Assembly (NCBI GenBank): GCA_024509875.1
Contig: JAMPIV010021219.1
Span: forward strand, 617,410-681,409
DNA length: 64,000 bases
Reading direction: 5' to 3'
Source of the DNA: Oreohelix idahoensis
Taxonomy: Eukaryota > Mollusca > Gastropoda > Stylommatophora > Oreohelicidae
Part shown: one piece after another, positions 10,955-22,567 of the stretch
Layout: every line of letters begins with the position of its first letter
Position numbering within the stretch: position 1 is the stretch's first letter
Notes under the pieces: model-generated
What the model was told of the DNA's origin: nothing
Database searches by the model: none
The model's input: the letters and a program-made list of their open reading frames with translations, nothing else
Made by a program: the position numbers and the translations under genes

Positions 10955-13121
10955 TGAGATACGCAAGCTGATCAATGACCTAGATTTAATATTTCATTCA
11001 TTCCATACACGGCGTAACTAAAGACAGATGGACTAAAGGATAGAGAGAAGGGAGAGGCAGAAAGCCGAACACGTGCAACACTAAACACGCGTCGCGCGAT
11101 ACACAATTGCTGCCATCACGCGTGTAAGGCCACATGCACTAACTTTATTTCAAATCGACAGTGATAAAATTCACTACCCTTCCCAGAGTTAGGTTTTAAA
11201 ATCCTGAAAAACGCTTATTAGGAATTATGACATTATACCGGTTTACGTTTGAAAACATTACAGTACCCAGACAGCACATCTTCGAAACAGGAGGTAGAAG
11301 AAATTGCATATTTTGAACGCAGCATATTAGCTCTATAAAATATATATATTTGGGTTCCTTAGGGTTTGCTGACAAAGAATATGTAAAACGTTACGCAAAT
11401 AGTCTAGGAATTACCAAGTTATGGCCAAAATAAAATAGTGGGGGTGCCTGACAGCATGAAATCATTTCTGCTCATAAAATTTTTTTATAACGTGTTTAAA
11501 AAAAACATTACGTACGGAAATAGCCTACCATGTTAACTCCTATGTGATTGGAGCGCAACAAATGAAAGACTAAACACGATTGGTCGGACTATAAATACTA
11601 TCGTGTGTTGTCAGGGGAAACGTGAGAAAGGGGTACTTTTTTGAAAAGATGTGTAGACGTGGTGTGATTGGGTAGAGCTGCGAATATACACCATTCAGAG
11701 CGTCTGTTCATTGCCACATCTTGTAATAAACCTACTAAGAAGCAGTACGTTGAGCACCAGTGTATATTTTTTTATAAAATAAAGCCTGGGACATCGGCAG
11801 ATCGGAGTTGTGCTATATTCAGTGCCAGTCAACGAAACTGTTTATTATTATTTCCATGAATTGTGGTAAGCTTGAAATATTCAATATCTTTTAATGAAAA
11901 TTGAATGTAAATTGATAATTTATGTCTGCATATATGTGTGGTTCAGTAGCGAACATGATGTAAAGCCTATAGTGCTCCAGCCTGAACAGAAGGTGTCGGA
12001 GGAAAGTAAAACTGCATGGAATGGCCAAACAGTACACTCACACCTAGATTATTAACTAGAAAGAAATAATGCTGGAATTGCAGAGGCGTAGTAACCATTA
12101 GGGAGGGAAATACTGGTATAAAGTATTTCAGATGAAGCTGACAGTTGGCCTAACGCTCTGAACTCAATGTTTGTGATGTATTGTGCTCAGTGTAGAAATG
12201 GAGTATAAATTAGTTCTGACGTAGAAGGTACACCCTTCTTGTTTCAGGGACCGTGGTCTTAAAGTTATTGAGCAGCACCTGGTCAGAGCTTTGCTGAAGC
12301 CAGAGGTGGACAGCATACTCCTTGGTCCATATAGCAACCAGTGGGGTGGCTCCAGAACTCATTACATTAATCGAGCAGAGGAGTCTTTTACTGCAGTCAT
12401 CACGCAAGATAAGAGAGTGTGGCCATGGAGCTCAACATTATGTACCCCCATCTTAAAATGACATTATAAACTAAACTTAAGAGGGGAATTTAATTGTTTT
12501 AATACCAGGAACTGAGAACATCTCCAATACTAGTTCCCATAGAAACAAACTATTGAAGTCATGATGACAAATACCAACAGAGCTTGAACAAAACAAAACC
12601 AGTATTACCTCATATTACCACTACACAACTGACACACATAGGATACCATTTATAATATATGTCACTACAAGAATCATATTAATAAATTCTGTACATATAA
12701 CTTGTAATTAAAATTGATTGTGATTCCTGGTTCCCTTTGTATTTGAATCAGGACACATATACATTCATGACAGCAATGAATACATATTGTTATTTGAAAA
12801 GTTATCAGTGACTCCTTTAAGATATCCTCTTAGAGTGTTTTATGTATGTGAGTGTCACATTGTTGTCAAGTGTGGTGGAATAAATTAAATTGTTTATCTG
12901 TCTGTTGTTGTTATGACTTACACTTCATCATACACATACCCTAGACATATAACGTAGTCATCACACTATTCCAGAATAATTCTGACTGAGGTATACATAT
13001 GTGGCAGTAAGTAAGGTTACCTATAATACACTACTATTATTAGATATAGATACCTTCACAGCTGATCTCAGTCAGTACACTAAGTCCCCTATAAATATTT
13101 ATAACATCCCATTTTACCACA
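10951..13121 (+). repeat. Partial 3' LTR of element 1
   Basis: This segment matches 4576-6745 of the 5' LTR nearly base for base. It joins the RNase H coding sequence directly, with ACCT shared at the junction, so the first roughly 240 bp of the LTR are gone. The end TTACCACA is followed by the TSD GATGT. Confidence 0.9.
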
Positions 13122-15307
13122 GATGTTGCAAAGTTCATTATACAATAGCCCAACACGGCTATTAAGTCCCTGTTCTTCTGTAAAATCTCCTCAGCTGCCT
13201 ACTTAGTCTCAGTTTATTCACCTCATAGTCAATTTTGTAGCTTCAGCTTCGTTTCTCATTATTCTGCGCTCACCTAGTTGTAAGCGTCGTTAACCTTGTA
13301 ATACTTTGCTTCAACTTCTGAAATCATTCTATTCAATGTCTATCAAAAGTTATGAGTCAAAGGACCTACTTACTCTGGTTGCACAGAATCTTCACAACAC
13401 TCATATTTCTTACTATCACCTCTTATCTCTAAACCTATATTTTAAACACCGTTCTGTCTTTCATATGTGAATAGATTCTACTACTCTAACTAGGTCTATA
13501 GGATTCTTCAGAAGTATTCATTCTGTTTCTCACAGAAATTAAACTTGAGCCTGGCAGAATAGACATTCCTGCCACTCTACGTCCTTAACTAGGACTGCTC
13601 CTGCGAAAATAAGACCGCTCGACAGCGCGTCTAAAATGGGTTCTCCTCTATAAAATCATTATCAGCTGATCTGTCCTTGTTTACTGTAAATTCATTGGTT
13701 CCTCCTATTCTTCGCTCAGCTGAAATATGTTCACGCTTATCCGCTGTGTAAACAACTCAGTGAAGTGTCATCCGTTGTCCTGGTAAACTTTTCACGTGCA
13801 TATTTTTTTTTTCTCTCAACTCACTTAATCATATAAGGGAGGTAATTACCCATTGTCTCCCTTTGCATATTTGACTTAACCTTATATTGTCTTCTCTAAA
13901 GCTTGCTATACAATTCTTATATGTACATTTTCTAAACCATAATTACCAACTCACCAAATCTACTTATGTGTAATTAAGCACTTTCCTCCCCTGACTTTAA
14001 TAATTAGAGTCTTCTCCCTTTGATCAAAGCATATTTCACTCATCTTATTTCCCTTTTAGCAAGACAAATAGTCTTTATTCAAATCTATTCTTATTTCTTA
14101 AACCATTTTTTCATACCTTCCCTCTTAACCAAAACCAAATCACCGCTTATAATTCCTGCTTGAGCATTTTATAATGCTCCTAGCAAAGTGAACGGTGACA
14201 GTAGTACTATGAGGTAATACTGGCTTGTTCAAGCTTGGTTGTTGTTTGTCATCATGACTTCAAGTGTTTGCTTATGGTGGATATAGTATTGGGAAAAGTT
14301 CACAGTTCCTGTCATTTGAAACAATTTATTGTCCCTCTTTAATTAATCTACTGTCAATTTTAGAGGGGGGCACATAGGATTGAGCTGCTCTGGCCACAGA
14401 ATCTTATCTTCTGTGATGGCGGCAGGAACCAGACTCCTCTGCTCGCTTGCTTCACTGTGTTCTTGAGACACCTCACTAGTCGCTATCTGGACCAAGGGGT
14501 ATGCTATCAGCCTCTGGATTCAGCAAAACTCAGACCAGGTGCTGCTTCAATAAATTAGGACCACGGTCCCTGAAACAAGAAGGTTGTACCTCCTACTTCA
14601 GAACTAATTTATAATCTGTTTCCACACTGAACACAATACATAACAAACACTGAGTTCAGAGCGGTAGGCCAACTGCTAGCTTCATCTGAATCAATTTACA
14701 CCAGTATTCTTCTCCTTAATGGTTACTACGCCTCTGCAATTCCAGCATTAGTTCCTTCTAGTCAATAAGATAGGTGTCAGTGTACTATTTGGTGATCCCA
14801 TGCATTTATACTTCTCTCCGACAAGTTTTGTTCAGATTGGAGTAATATCTAGGGTTTGCCTCATGTTTGCTACTGAACCACACACATATACAGACATAAA
14901 TTATCAATTCACATTCAATTTTCATCAAAAAGATATCAAATATGTCAATCTTACCACAATTCATGGAAATAATAAACAAATACGTTGACTGGCGATGAAT
15001 TATGGCACAAATTCCGATCTGCCTCTGTCCCAGGCTTTTATTTAAAAAAATTTGACCTGGATCTCAACGCACTGTTTCTTAGTCAGTTTATTTTAAAATG
15101 TGGCACTGAACAGACGCTCCTAATTAACTATATCAACGGGTCTAGCCAATAGGGCCATGTTTACAACGCTTTTGAAAAAATTTACCCTTCCTACGTTTCC
15201 CCTAACAACCAAAAATAGTATTTGCAATCCGACTAATCATGTTTAGCCTTACATATCATTCCCTCCAATCAAATCGGATTTAACATGGTGGCCTATTTCC
15301 CGTAAAA

Positions 15308-16686
15308 TTCATTCATTCATAACCCTCCACTCCCAAAGGAGCATAGGCCTTCAACAAACACATGCCAAGTCCTCCTGTCACGTGCCATCATCTCAAGTTC
15401 TTTCCATGTTCTCCTCATCATTTTCACCTCTGTTTCCAACTCTCTTCTCCATGTACTTCTTGGTCTTCCTCTGCCTCTCTTGCCCTGGGGGTTCCAGAAC
15501 AAGGACTGCCTTGTAATGCTATCAACAGGTTTCCTCAGTGTGTGTCCTATCCATCGCCATCGTCTTCTTCTCATCTCTTGTTCCACTGGCACTTGTCCAG
15601 TTCTTGTCATCAGTTCCACATTGGTAACCTTGTCATACCATTTTAATCCCTCTATTCTACGCAAGCACCCATTTATGAAAGTCTGTAGCTTTTTGGTTGT
15701 TGTCTTTGTTGTTCTCCATGTCTCCGAGCCATACAATAGGACTGACTTCACATTTGAGTTGAAGATTCTTATTTTCGTGTTGGATCCTATTTCTCTTGAT
15801 CTCCATATATTTCCCAATGCAATGAAAGCTCCTCTTGCTTTTTTGTATTCTTATTTTGATATCGCTGTCTGTCCCTCCAACTTTATCTATATTACTGCCA
15901 AGATATGTGTATGATTCTACATCTTGTATTGGCGTTTCTTCAAGTTCAACCCTGTTTTCATTACCTGCATTTATTCGCATTATTTTTGTCTTTTCCCTGT
16001 GTATTTTCAGACCCAATTGCTGTGACCTCTCATCGAGTGTTTTCAATTTGTCCTGCATCTGATTACGGTTATGGGACAGGAGAGCCAAATCATCAGCAAA
16101 ATCCAGATCATCCAACTGCTTAGTCAGAGTCCACTGGATTCCATTTCTGTTGTGTGTTGTCGATGATCTCATAACCCAATCTATTGCCAGCAAGAAAAGA
16201 AATGGAGACAAGAGGCATCCCTGTCGCACTCCTGTTCTTATCCCAAATGGTTCTGTAAGCTGTCCTTCACGAAGAACTCTGCACGTCATGTCTTCATAGG
16301 TTTTCTTTATTAAATTAATGATCTTCAGGGGAACTCCATAATGCCTCATCAATTTCCAAAGTGATTCTCTGTCCACACTGTCAAATGCTTTTTCGTAGTC
16401 CACAAATCCGATGTATAGTGGTGAATTCCATTCCAGACTTTGTTCAACTATTATTCTCAAAGTGGCTATCTGGTCTGTACATGATCTGTTTTGTCGAAAA
16501 CCTGCTTGTTCATCTCTCAATTTCTTGTCTATGGACTCCTTTAATCTCTCAAGGATAATCCTGTTCAATACCTTTCCTGGCACTGATAGTAACATTATTC
16601 CTCTATAATTTGTGCACTCTTGTAGATTTCCCTTCTTAGGCAACTTAACCAGATATCCTTCCTTCCATTCTGCTGGTATCTCTTCT
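15308..16686 (-). mobile_element. 5'-truncated RTE-type LINE
   Basis: The sequence reads leftward and ends in a short ATTC/GAAT repeat tail at 15308-15320. It is flanked by a 14-bp TSD with one mismatch, TATTTC(C/A)CGTAAAA, at 15294-15307 and 16687-16700. It is inserted in the solo family-1 LTR. At 1.38 kb it covers only RT and the C-terminus, the usual result of incomplete target-primed reverse transcription. Confidence 0.88.
15317..16643 (-). pseudogene. RTE-type reverse transcriptase, C-terminal half
   Basis: Two overlapping frames (16643-15657 and 15817-15317) cover the RT from NYRGIMLLSVPGKV through QAGFR, the DYEKAFDSV motif (catalytic Asp), GVRQGCLLSP and FADD (the YxDD box with Phe-Ala) to the C-terminal RGRPRSTW segment. 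These motifs are typical of the RTE clade. A frameshift near 15660-15820 splits the frame, and the endonuclease and N-terminal RT are missing. It would have copied its own RNA at nicked chromosomal DNA, but this copy is dead. Confidence 0.88.
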
Positions 16687-17546
16687 TATTTCACGTAAAA
16701 TGGTGGTTTCAAAACATGCCACTGTGCGATTATGATTTTGGTGCTGTCAGACACCCTCACTATTTTCTTTTGGCTATAATTTGTTAATTCCTAGACTATT
16801 TGCGTAACACTTAACATATTCTTTGTCAGCAAGTCCTAAGGAACCCAAATATATAAATTTAATGGAGCTAAGTGGCTGCGTTCAAAATATGTATTTTCTT
16901 CTAGGACAGTCGTGCTGTTTTTTTTTTTTTTTATGTTTAGAACCGCCACCTGTCCTGCCTTTTCGACTGTTCTGTCAGACTAATGTCAGGATTTCAGACA
17001 TAAAACAGTAGAATGTCATGTTTCCAAATAAGCATTAATCATGTTTTTAAACCTAACTCTCGTATTGGTAGTGTTTTTTTATCACTGTCCATCTGAAAAA
17101 AAGTTAGTGCTTCATGCCTTTCGCGTTGGGGGTGGCATTAATTTATATCGCGCGACTGCGTGTTAGTGTTGCCGGCGTTCCTCCGTTCAGCCCTCTCTCT
17201 CTCTATCCTAAGTCCATCTGTCTTTTCATTACGCAGTGTATAAAATGAAATTAATGCTAGTATTAATTTAGGTCATTAAGCAGCTTGCGTATCTCAAGGT
17301 TTTCTAAGAAATACAGTACACGTTTTATTGTTTTGTTGAAACGCGTGTATGCTGCTGTAGGCTTTACTAATAAACGTGAACGTGAGAATATGCAGACGAA
17401 GCAGAAAAAGGGGGATCTCGAGTACAGTCATTGTGACAGCACTGTTCTTTACCATTCTTCTTTCCCTTTTATTGAATTTATGTGTTAGGCTTTACATTTA
17501 CCTTTTAATTTATATATGTGGATGTAGAATGTTTCACGACAGTAGC

Positions 17547-18279
17547 GTTGATAAACTGTTGACATTTGTCTCAGGAAACTGGCTGCTGTCTGGTCTTGAA
17601 GAAGGTACTGCTTTGACTTGAGTTCTTTACGAAATGATCTTCTGGTACAAGTAGGCTTCATGCAATGAAGCTTTACTGAATGAATTTACGTCATGGTATA
17701 CACGGTTTGAGTAGATGAGCTCACTTCATGCACTGATACGCCGAGTAACTGTACATGGTTAAGGTAATAAGCGTTTGAGTGAGTTGAATTTGATATGTAG
17801 AAGAATCAACTTGTGAGTAAGTGAACTTGATAAACAGATGAATCAGCATGTCATTACGTGATATATAGGCAAATAAACTTGTGAGTACGTGAACTTTATA
17901 AACAGATAAACGAAATTCTGGCACCACTGACGTGTACAAACGCGGGTGTAGAAATAATTACTTTAACTTAGAAAGTTTTTGATTTCCTATTCTTCTATCC
18001 GGATGTAGGCTTTCTAGCTTCTTTCCGATCAGATGCCAAATACTTAAAGTGTAGACTCAAGTTTCTGCAGGACTCCCTCCCTTTGCGAACTCCTTAAAAA
18101 CACTTTTAGAATTAATCTGGCACTTTCGAATAATTGTGAATCAAGCCTACCGTTTCTGTAACGCCACTGTGCACCACGAATGTTAAAGACGTACTGGATT
18201 CTTTTGCGCGTCATGTTATATTCTTAGCCTCCAATATGCCTGTTGAGACTTGTTTTAGTATTACACTGGTATACACACA
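17547..18279. other. Intergenic, unassigned
   Basis: No gene is seen. A version of CTTGTGAGTAAGTGAAC...ATAAACAGAT occurs twice (near 17810 and 17878), a local duplication with a period of about 68 bp. Confidence 0.4.
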
Positions 18280-18534
18280 TTTTGGTGCCTTAAATTTTAT
18301 AGCTGTTCTTGTGTAATTTTGGGTTGCTGATTCCAAATATGTAATCAGATTTTTTCTATCAGCTCTAGTTTTTGAGATAACTAAGAATGACCATATTAGT
18401 AGGGCAATTGTTATGTACAATCCTAGAGTTAGGTGCTATCAGTGGCATTTTGACTTTAGTCTGCATTCATATTATATGTAATTACTGTGCATATATTACC
18501 AAAAATGTAATAAAACTTTATCACTAGCACTTGT

Positions 18535-20204
18535 TTAGTCAACACGCAAAAAGGATCTTTTCGAGGACTTCCTGGAATGTGATATCCCCGGACAGTCACG
18601 CTTAAGGGTCCAACAGTAATCTGCCATCATATGGGCATCCCAAAGTCCCTGGTATCTCTCTTCCATTGTTTTTATATCTTGGTGAAATCTTTCACCTTGC
18701 TCCTCACTAAAGTCGCCAAGATTCTCCGGAAATAAATGTAAATGGTTATGGAGGTAGTGCAATTTTATGCTCATGTTGCACCGAAGTTCACAAAAACTCG
18801 ACAGCATGTTTCCAACTAATTCAGAATAATTTTCTGCTTTAAAGTTACCCAGAAAGTTTTGCACAACTAAAACAAATGATGACCAGGCTGTGGACTCTGT
18901 TTTGTTCATGGAATCAATAAAATTGGATCGTTTACTAACTTTCTAATTTGAGGTCCATCAAAAATTCCAGCTTTAAGTTTGTCTATGCTCAATTCTGGAA
19001 ACTTTCTGCATAAGTAATTAAAACAGGTACCATCTTTGTTCAGTGCCTTAACAAACTGCTTCATCAAGCCAAGCTTTATATGTAATGGTGGCAGTAGAAC
19101 TCTTTTTCGATCAATGAGAGGCTTATTGACAATATTTTTTTCTCCAACTTTAAATTCATCCCTCAACGGCCACTGTTTCTTTGTCCAGTGCATATCTTTT
19201 GCCCTGCTATCCCACAAACATATAAAGCATGGATATTTGGCGAATCCCATTTGTTGGCCTAGCAAGAAGTTCATCATTTTAAGATCTACACAAGCCATCC
19301 AGTTATGTTCTAAATACTTCAATTTTTCCAGAACTGTGCTTATTGTAGCATACTTCTCCTTCATTGTAGTAGAATGAGCAATTGGAATTGAGCCATATTT
19401 GTTACCATTGTGTAAGAGAACACCCTTCAAACTTCTTTTAGAGCTGTCAATGAAAAGTCGCCCTCATCTGGTGTATAACTTACACCCATTTTGTTAACAA
19501 GACCTCCTACATTAGTACAAAACACGAGGTTGTTTTTTTTACAAAAGAATGGAATAAAACCTTGCTCTCTGCTGCGATAAAATGTAACCTTTGTTTCAGC
19601 AGTCAGTAATTTTTTTTCTTTCAATCTTGAAGCCAAAAGTTCTGAAGATTCCTTGGAGAGATATAGATCTCGGATTAGATCATTTAGTTCAATCTGGTCG
19701 AAGCGTTGAGCATCAGAAAAATCATCTTCGAAATCACTATCACTGTCACTTGTCGTTCCACATGCCACTGCTGTCTCATCTTCTAGCAGGGAATCCGAAA
19801 TCTGAATGAAAGTTGGAATTGGTATGTCATCTCCGTGTGGAACAGGTCGCCTAGTAGAATCTAAATCTGGATATTTCCACTTTTTGTGATTTTTTTTCCA
19901 TTAACTCCCTTAATATTCACAACACAGAAATAACAGTCATCATAGTGGTTCTTGGGCTCTCTCCAAACCATTGGAATTCCAAATTTTAAACATTTTCTTT
20001 TCCTACAAGTCCACTGTTGCAAACAATATGAGGAGCCCAAGACTTGTCCTGGTCATCTAGTTTTACTTTAAAGTAAGCAAAGTATGCCTTTTTCACAAAA
20101 ACAGTAATATGCTTCCTATGTTCTTCTTTGAAAGTGTACTCTCCACAAATATAACAAAATAAATGCGGTGAAAGAAAACATGCTCTTCTTGAAGATGATG
20201 TCAT
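18535..20204 (-). pseudogene. Transposase-like protein of an unnamed animal family
   Basis: Four collinear pieces (20204-19986, 19768-19427, 19430-18906, 18909-18535) form one broken protein. The N-terminus has a Cys-x2-Cys (CYICGEYTF). The middle has an acidic serine/aspartate stretch. Downstream are conserved blocks YPCFICLWDSRA, LLPPLHIKLGLMKQFVKAL, KLKAGIFDGPQIRKL and EEQGERFHQDIKTMEERY. I recognise these as a protein present in many copies in arthropod and other animal genomes, usually annotated as uncharacterised. The blocks around D, H and E residues suggest a nuclease-like transposase; the catalytic assignment is inference. Frameshifts near 19430, 18907 and between 19986 and 19768 inactivate it. 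Confidence 0.7.
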
Positions 20205-20392
20205 TCTCTGTTAGACGTGTAATAAAATAAGTAGCATACTAACATGCATGCAGTGGCTTAAAATCTAAAAAAGGCAATTCTGGGAAGATTCTTGGAAAAC
20301 TGAAACTGAGAGTAAACAAGCAGCTTTCTTTTGTAAAGGACTAGACAGCAATAGTTTTTTTACATAGCCTTATATAGAAAATATTGTAATAA

Positions 20393-20472
20393 TACAGGGT
20401 GACCAAAAAAAAACGGGCCTGCGCGCGCACAAATAGTGCGCGCGCGGGCCCGTTTTTTTGGGTCACCCTGTA
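20393..20472. mobile_element. 80-bp palindromic MITE (mariner-like ends)
   Basis: TA-CAGGGTGACC at the left pairs with GGTCACCCTG-TA at the right. The two arms, about 38 nt each, are almost perfectly complementary, with a homopolymer A/T stretch and an alternating GCGCGC core. TA at both ends fits the target duplication of Tc1/mariner-type elements. No coding capacity. Confidence 0.75.
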
Positions 20473-20856
20473 TTAATGAAATACAAAAATGTCTGTATCT
20501 CAAAAACTAGAGCTGCTACAGACAAGTAAATGTGATATTTGGATTGAGCAGGCCTCATTTATGTACAATCAAGAGTAAAATGTGTGGCACCAAAAAAATT
20601 TTTTTTTTTTTTGATAGGGCTGTGTTATTATAGATGGTTAATAAACTTGAGCATCTTGCTTATGGATGTTTGCGAATGGTTTGGGGTTGTCAAGAAAATT
20701 ACAGTTCATGCACGGACTCCAACACCTGGTTGATTTTTGGGTCCACAAATACCGGCATATTTATTATGACATTAAACAAGTTCATTTGAAAGCATGAATT
20801 ACATTAATGATTAGAAAGCTCCTACAGTCCTCCTTGGAACATCACACATCTGGAAT

Positions 20857-21316
20857 ATTTACTACGCAGTGCCATCATGGAATCACTGAAGTATCGAACC
20901 CCAGACGTGGAGTTAATATTTATATATTAAAAATTGCGATAGCAATACTTCTCTGTGAAAATACTTCCTCGAACTCAATCCTTCTGTTCGGAATCATATA
21001 TAACATCAGTGGCGACCTTCGTATAATATACAGCCACGTAGAAGAGTAGATAATCTTAAAATGAGGAGCAATAGCTTTGACGTCCTTCTTGATCAAAATC
21101 TGATAACGAAAGGCCCCGTTTGCATAAATTATGTTAAGCACCAAAACCGCGTCACCATACATAAGTGACGTCAAACTAATATCGCGTTCATTTAACATTT
21201 ATATAAGTGCAAAATACATCATGCTGGCCACGAATAGAACTGTTAGCGCGTAGATTAACTGATAACAGAACTAAATATGGTCAACATGTAAAATACATGA
21301 TAAATCATCTTTAACA
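20857..21316 (-). repeat. 3' LTR of element 2
   Basis: This is a near-identical direct repeat of 28310-28777. In element orientation it starts TGTTAAAGATG directly after the polypurine tract. Its far end diverges at ATTTACTACG, where the right copy has TG before it, so this end may be mutated. Confidence 0.8.
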
Positions 21317-21330
21317 AATTCCTCCCCCGG
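21317..21330 (-). other. Polypurine tract of element 2
   Basis: In element orientation the sequence is CCGGGGGAGGAATT immediately before the LTR start TGTTAAAG. It would prime plus-strand DNA synthesis. Confidence 0.8.
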
Positions 21331-22567
21331 TAGGCTGAAAAAAATCGAGAAACGATTTTTTTTTTTACAAAAGTATGACCGAAAAATAATTTAAGTTAAT
21401 CTAGTCCTAAGATTTTGGAACGAAAAATCGCGAAAAAAATTTAAATAAACATCCAGATATGTTCATATTACAATAAAGTCAATGTCGTTATCTAGAAGAA
21501 TATACGTCAAACGTATGTCAGAGCAAGTTATACATAATTACACGTCACAAATAGAAAATGTCGTCAATAGTCAACAAATTAGAGAAGTCTATGATACGGA
21601 AGAAGTATATAAGACAAATTAATCTCTAACCATAGTGAAGTAATAATGAACTATTCTGTAATATTAATTAACTAAATTAACGAGAAGAATGTGGTAACTA
21701 TATGATTATGTAGTAATTCAAATAATAAAATTATATATATAGATATATAATTAATCTAAGGTAATTAAAACAAAAATGTAATGCATGTGTGTATAAACAA
21801 TACAGTAGAAAGTGAGCAATGAAAATGAAACAAGAAAATATTTATAGCAAGAAAAAGTAAACAGCAGAATACAGGGAAGTAAGGAAGAATAGTATAAAGC
21901 GAACAAAGAAATTGTGTGTTATCTATTCAAAAGTATTACTAATCAAAGAGAAGTAAAGACAAGACATTAAGTAATCTGTCTAAATATAATAGTAAGTTAT
22001 TCCTAATTAACTAACATTTAAATATCAACTATGCATAAACACACAATGTAATAATACATTAAAATACAATATCACAATAAAAGGCAGTTAAGTTTCAAAT
22101 CCTGGAAACATCCGAATCCTTGAAATGTAGAATGTTCGGAGCAGTACTATGTCAATGTTAAATTCACACTCGTCAATAAGAAAGAGCAGATCCATCAACC
22201 AAAGTTCCATGTATCAATACAGCAGTAATCCATCCTGGTAGTTTCTTGAATCGTAGAAGTTGTGAGTTACATAGTCACAAAACGAACACATGGTAAAAGT
22301 TTGATTTCCGCATCATCATATATCTCCGAAATGTCCCGTGAGATATTTAGCAATTAAATAACACATTTTTGTCCATACAAAAGCCATTGCAGGCTGTGAT
22401 CGAGACAGTCTTTTCTTCTGTACACTTTCTTGTTTGAACGTGGTTGTCTGTATGTACATATGCTGGTTTGAAATAAGCCTGTCTTTATGTACACTTTCTG
22501 AGTTCAATCGATTTTGATTTCTTGACAAGCGATGTCAGGAATTACACAAATGTCTTCTGTGTAACGA
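21331..22567 (-). other. 3' untranslated region of element 2
   Basis: About 1.2 kb of AT-rich sequence lies between the RNase H end and the polypurine tract. Only short frames without recognisable similarity are present, so there is no support for an envelope gene. Confidence 0.5.

Larger units (their letters stand above)
4337..13121 (+). mobile_element. Ty3/gypsy element 1 (Gmr1-like order), 3'-deleted
   Basis: The element consists of a 5' LTR, a primer-binding site, broken gag-protease and integrase-RT frames, and a partial 3' LTR. A 5-bp TSD GATGT (4332-4336 and 13122-13126) shows it entered as one unit. Integrase precedes RT, as in Gmr1-like elements. One deletion removes RNase H, the polypurine tract and about 240 bp of the 3' LTR. 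The LTRs differ at few positions, so insertion was fairly recent, yet several frameshifts make it defective. Confidence 0.92.
3438..14200. mobile_element. Solo-LTR-like sequence of a second family (B), split by element 1
   Basis: Two blocks, 3438-4336 and 13127-14200, total about 1.97 kb. They sit inside the solo family-1 LTR between a 4-bp duplication GTAG (3434-3437 and 14201-14204). The ends are TGTCCCAG and GGTGACA, the TG...CA termini expected of an LTR. No coding region remains, so a solo LTR of an unidentified family is the simplest reading. The left block holds an imperfect duplication around AATTAATAATATGT (near 3482 and 3537). Transcriptional orientation cannot be assigned. Confidence 0.65.
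3124..17541 (-). mobile_element. Solo LTR of family 1, split by two later insertions
   Basis: The LTR survives as three collinear blocks: 3124-3437, 14201-15307 and 16701-17541. Together they give about 2.26 kb, close to the 2.4-2.5 kb of the other family-1 LTRs. It begins TGTGGTAAAGTGGG and ends TTTCACGACA, the reverse complement of the canonical LTR termini. A 5-bp TSD, GTAGC, flanks it at 3119-3123 and 17542-17546. No internal region is attached, so it is a solo LTR left by LTR-LTR recombination. The interruptions are the family-B sequence (3438-14200) and the RTE LINE (15308-16686). Confidence 0.9.
18280..20595 (-). mobile_element. DNA transposon of a family I cannot name, with long imperfect inverted repeats
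   Basis: The broken ORFs at 18535-20204 lie between inverted arms. GGTGCC at 18284-18289 pairs with GGCACC at 20586-20591. The 19-bp word AGCTCTAGTTTTTGAGATA at 18361-18379 is repeated perfectly inverted at 20496-20514. The spacing between anchors is the same on both sides (77 bp), with partial identity between them, so these are decayed terminal inverted repeats of at least 100 bp. Exact outer ends and a TSD could not be set. An 80-bp MITE sits at 20393-20472. Confidence 0.65.
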
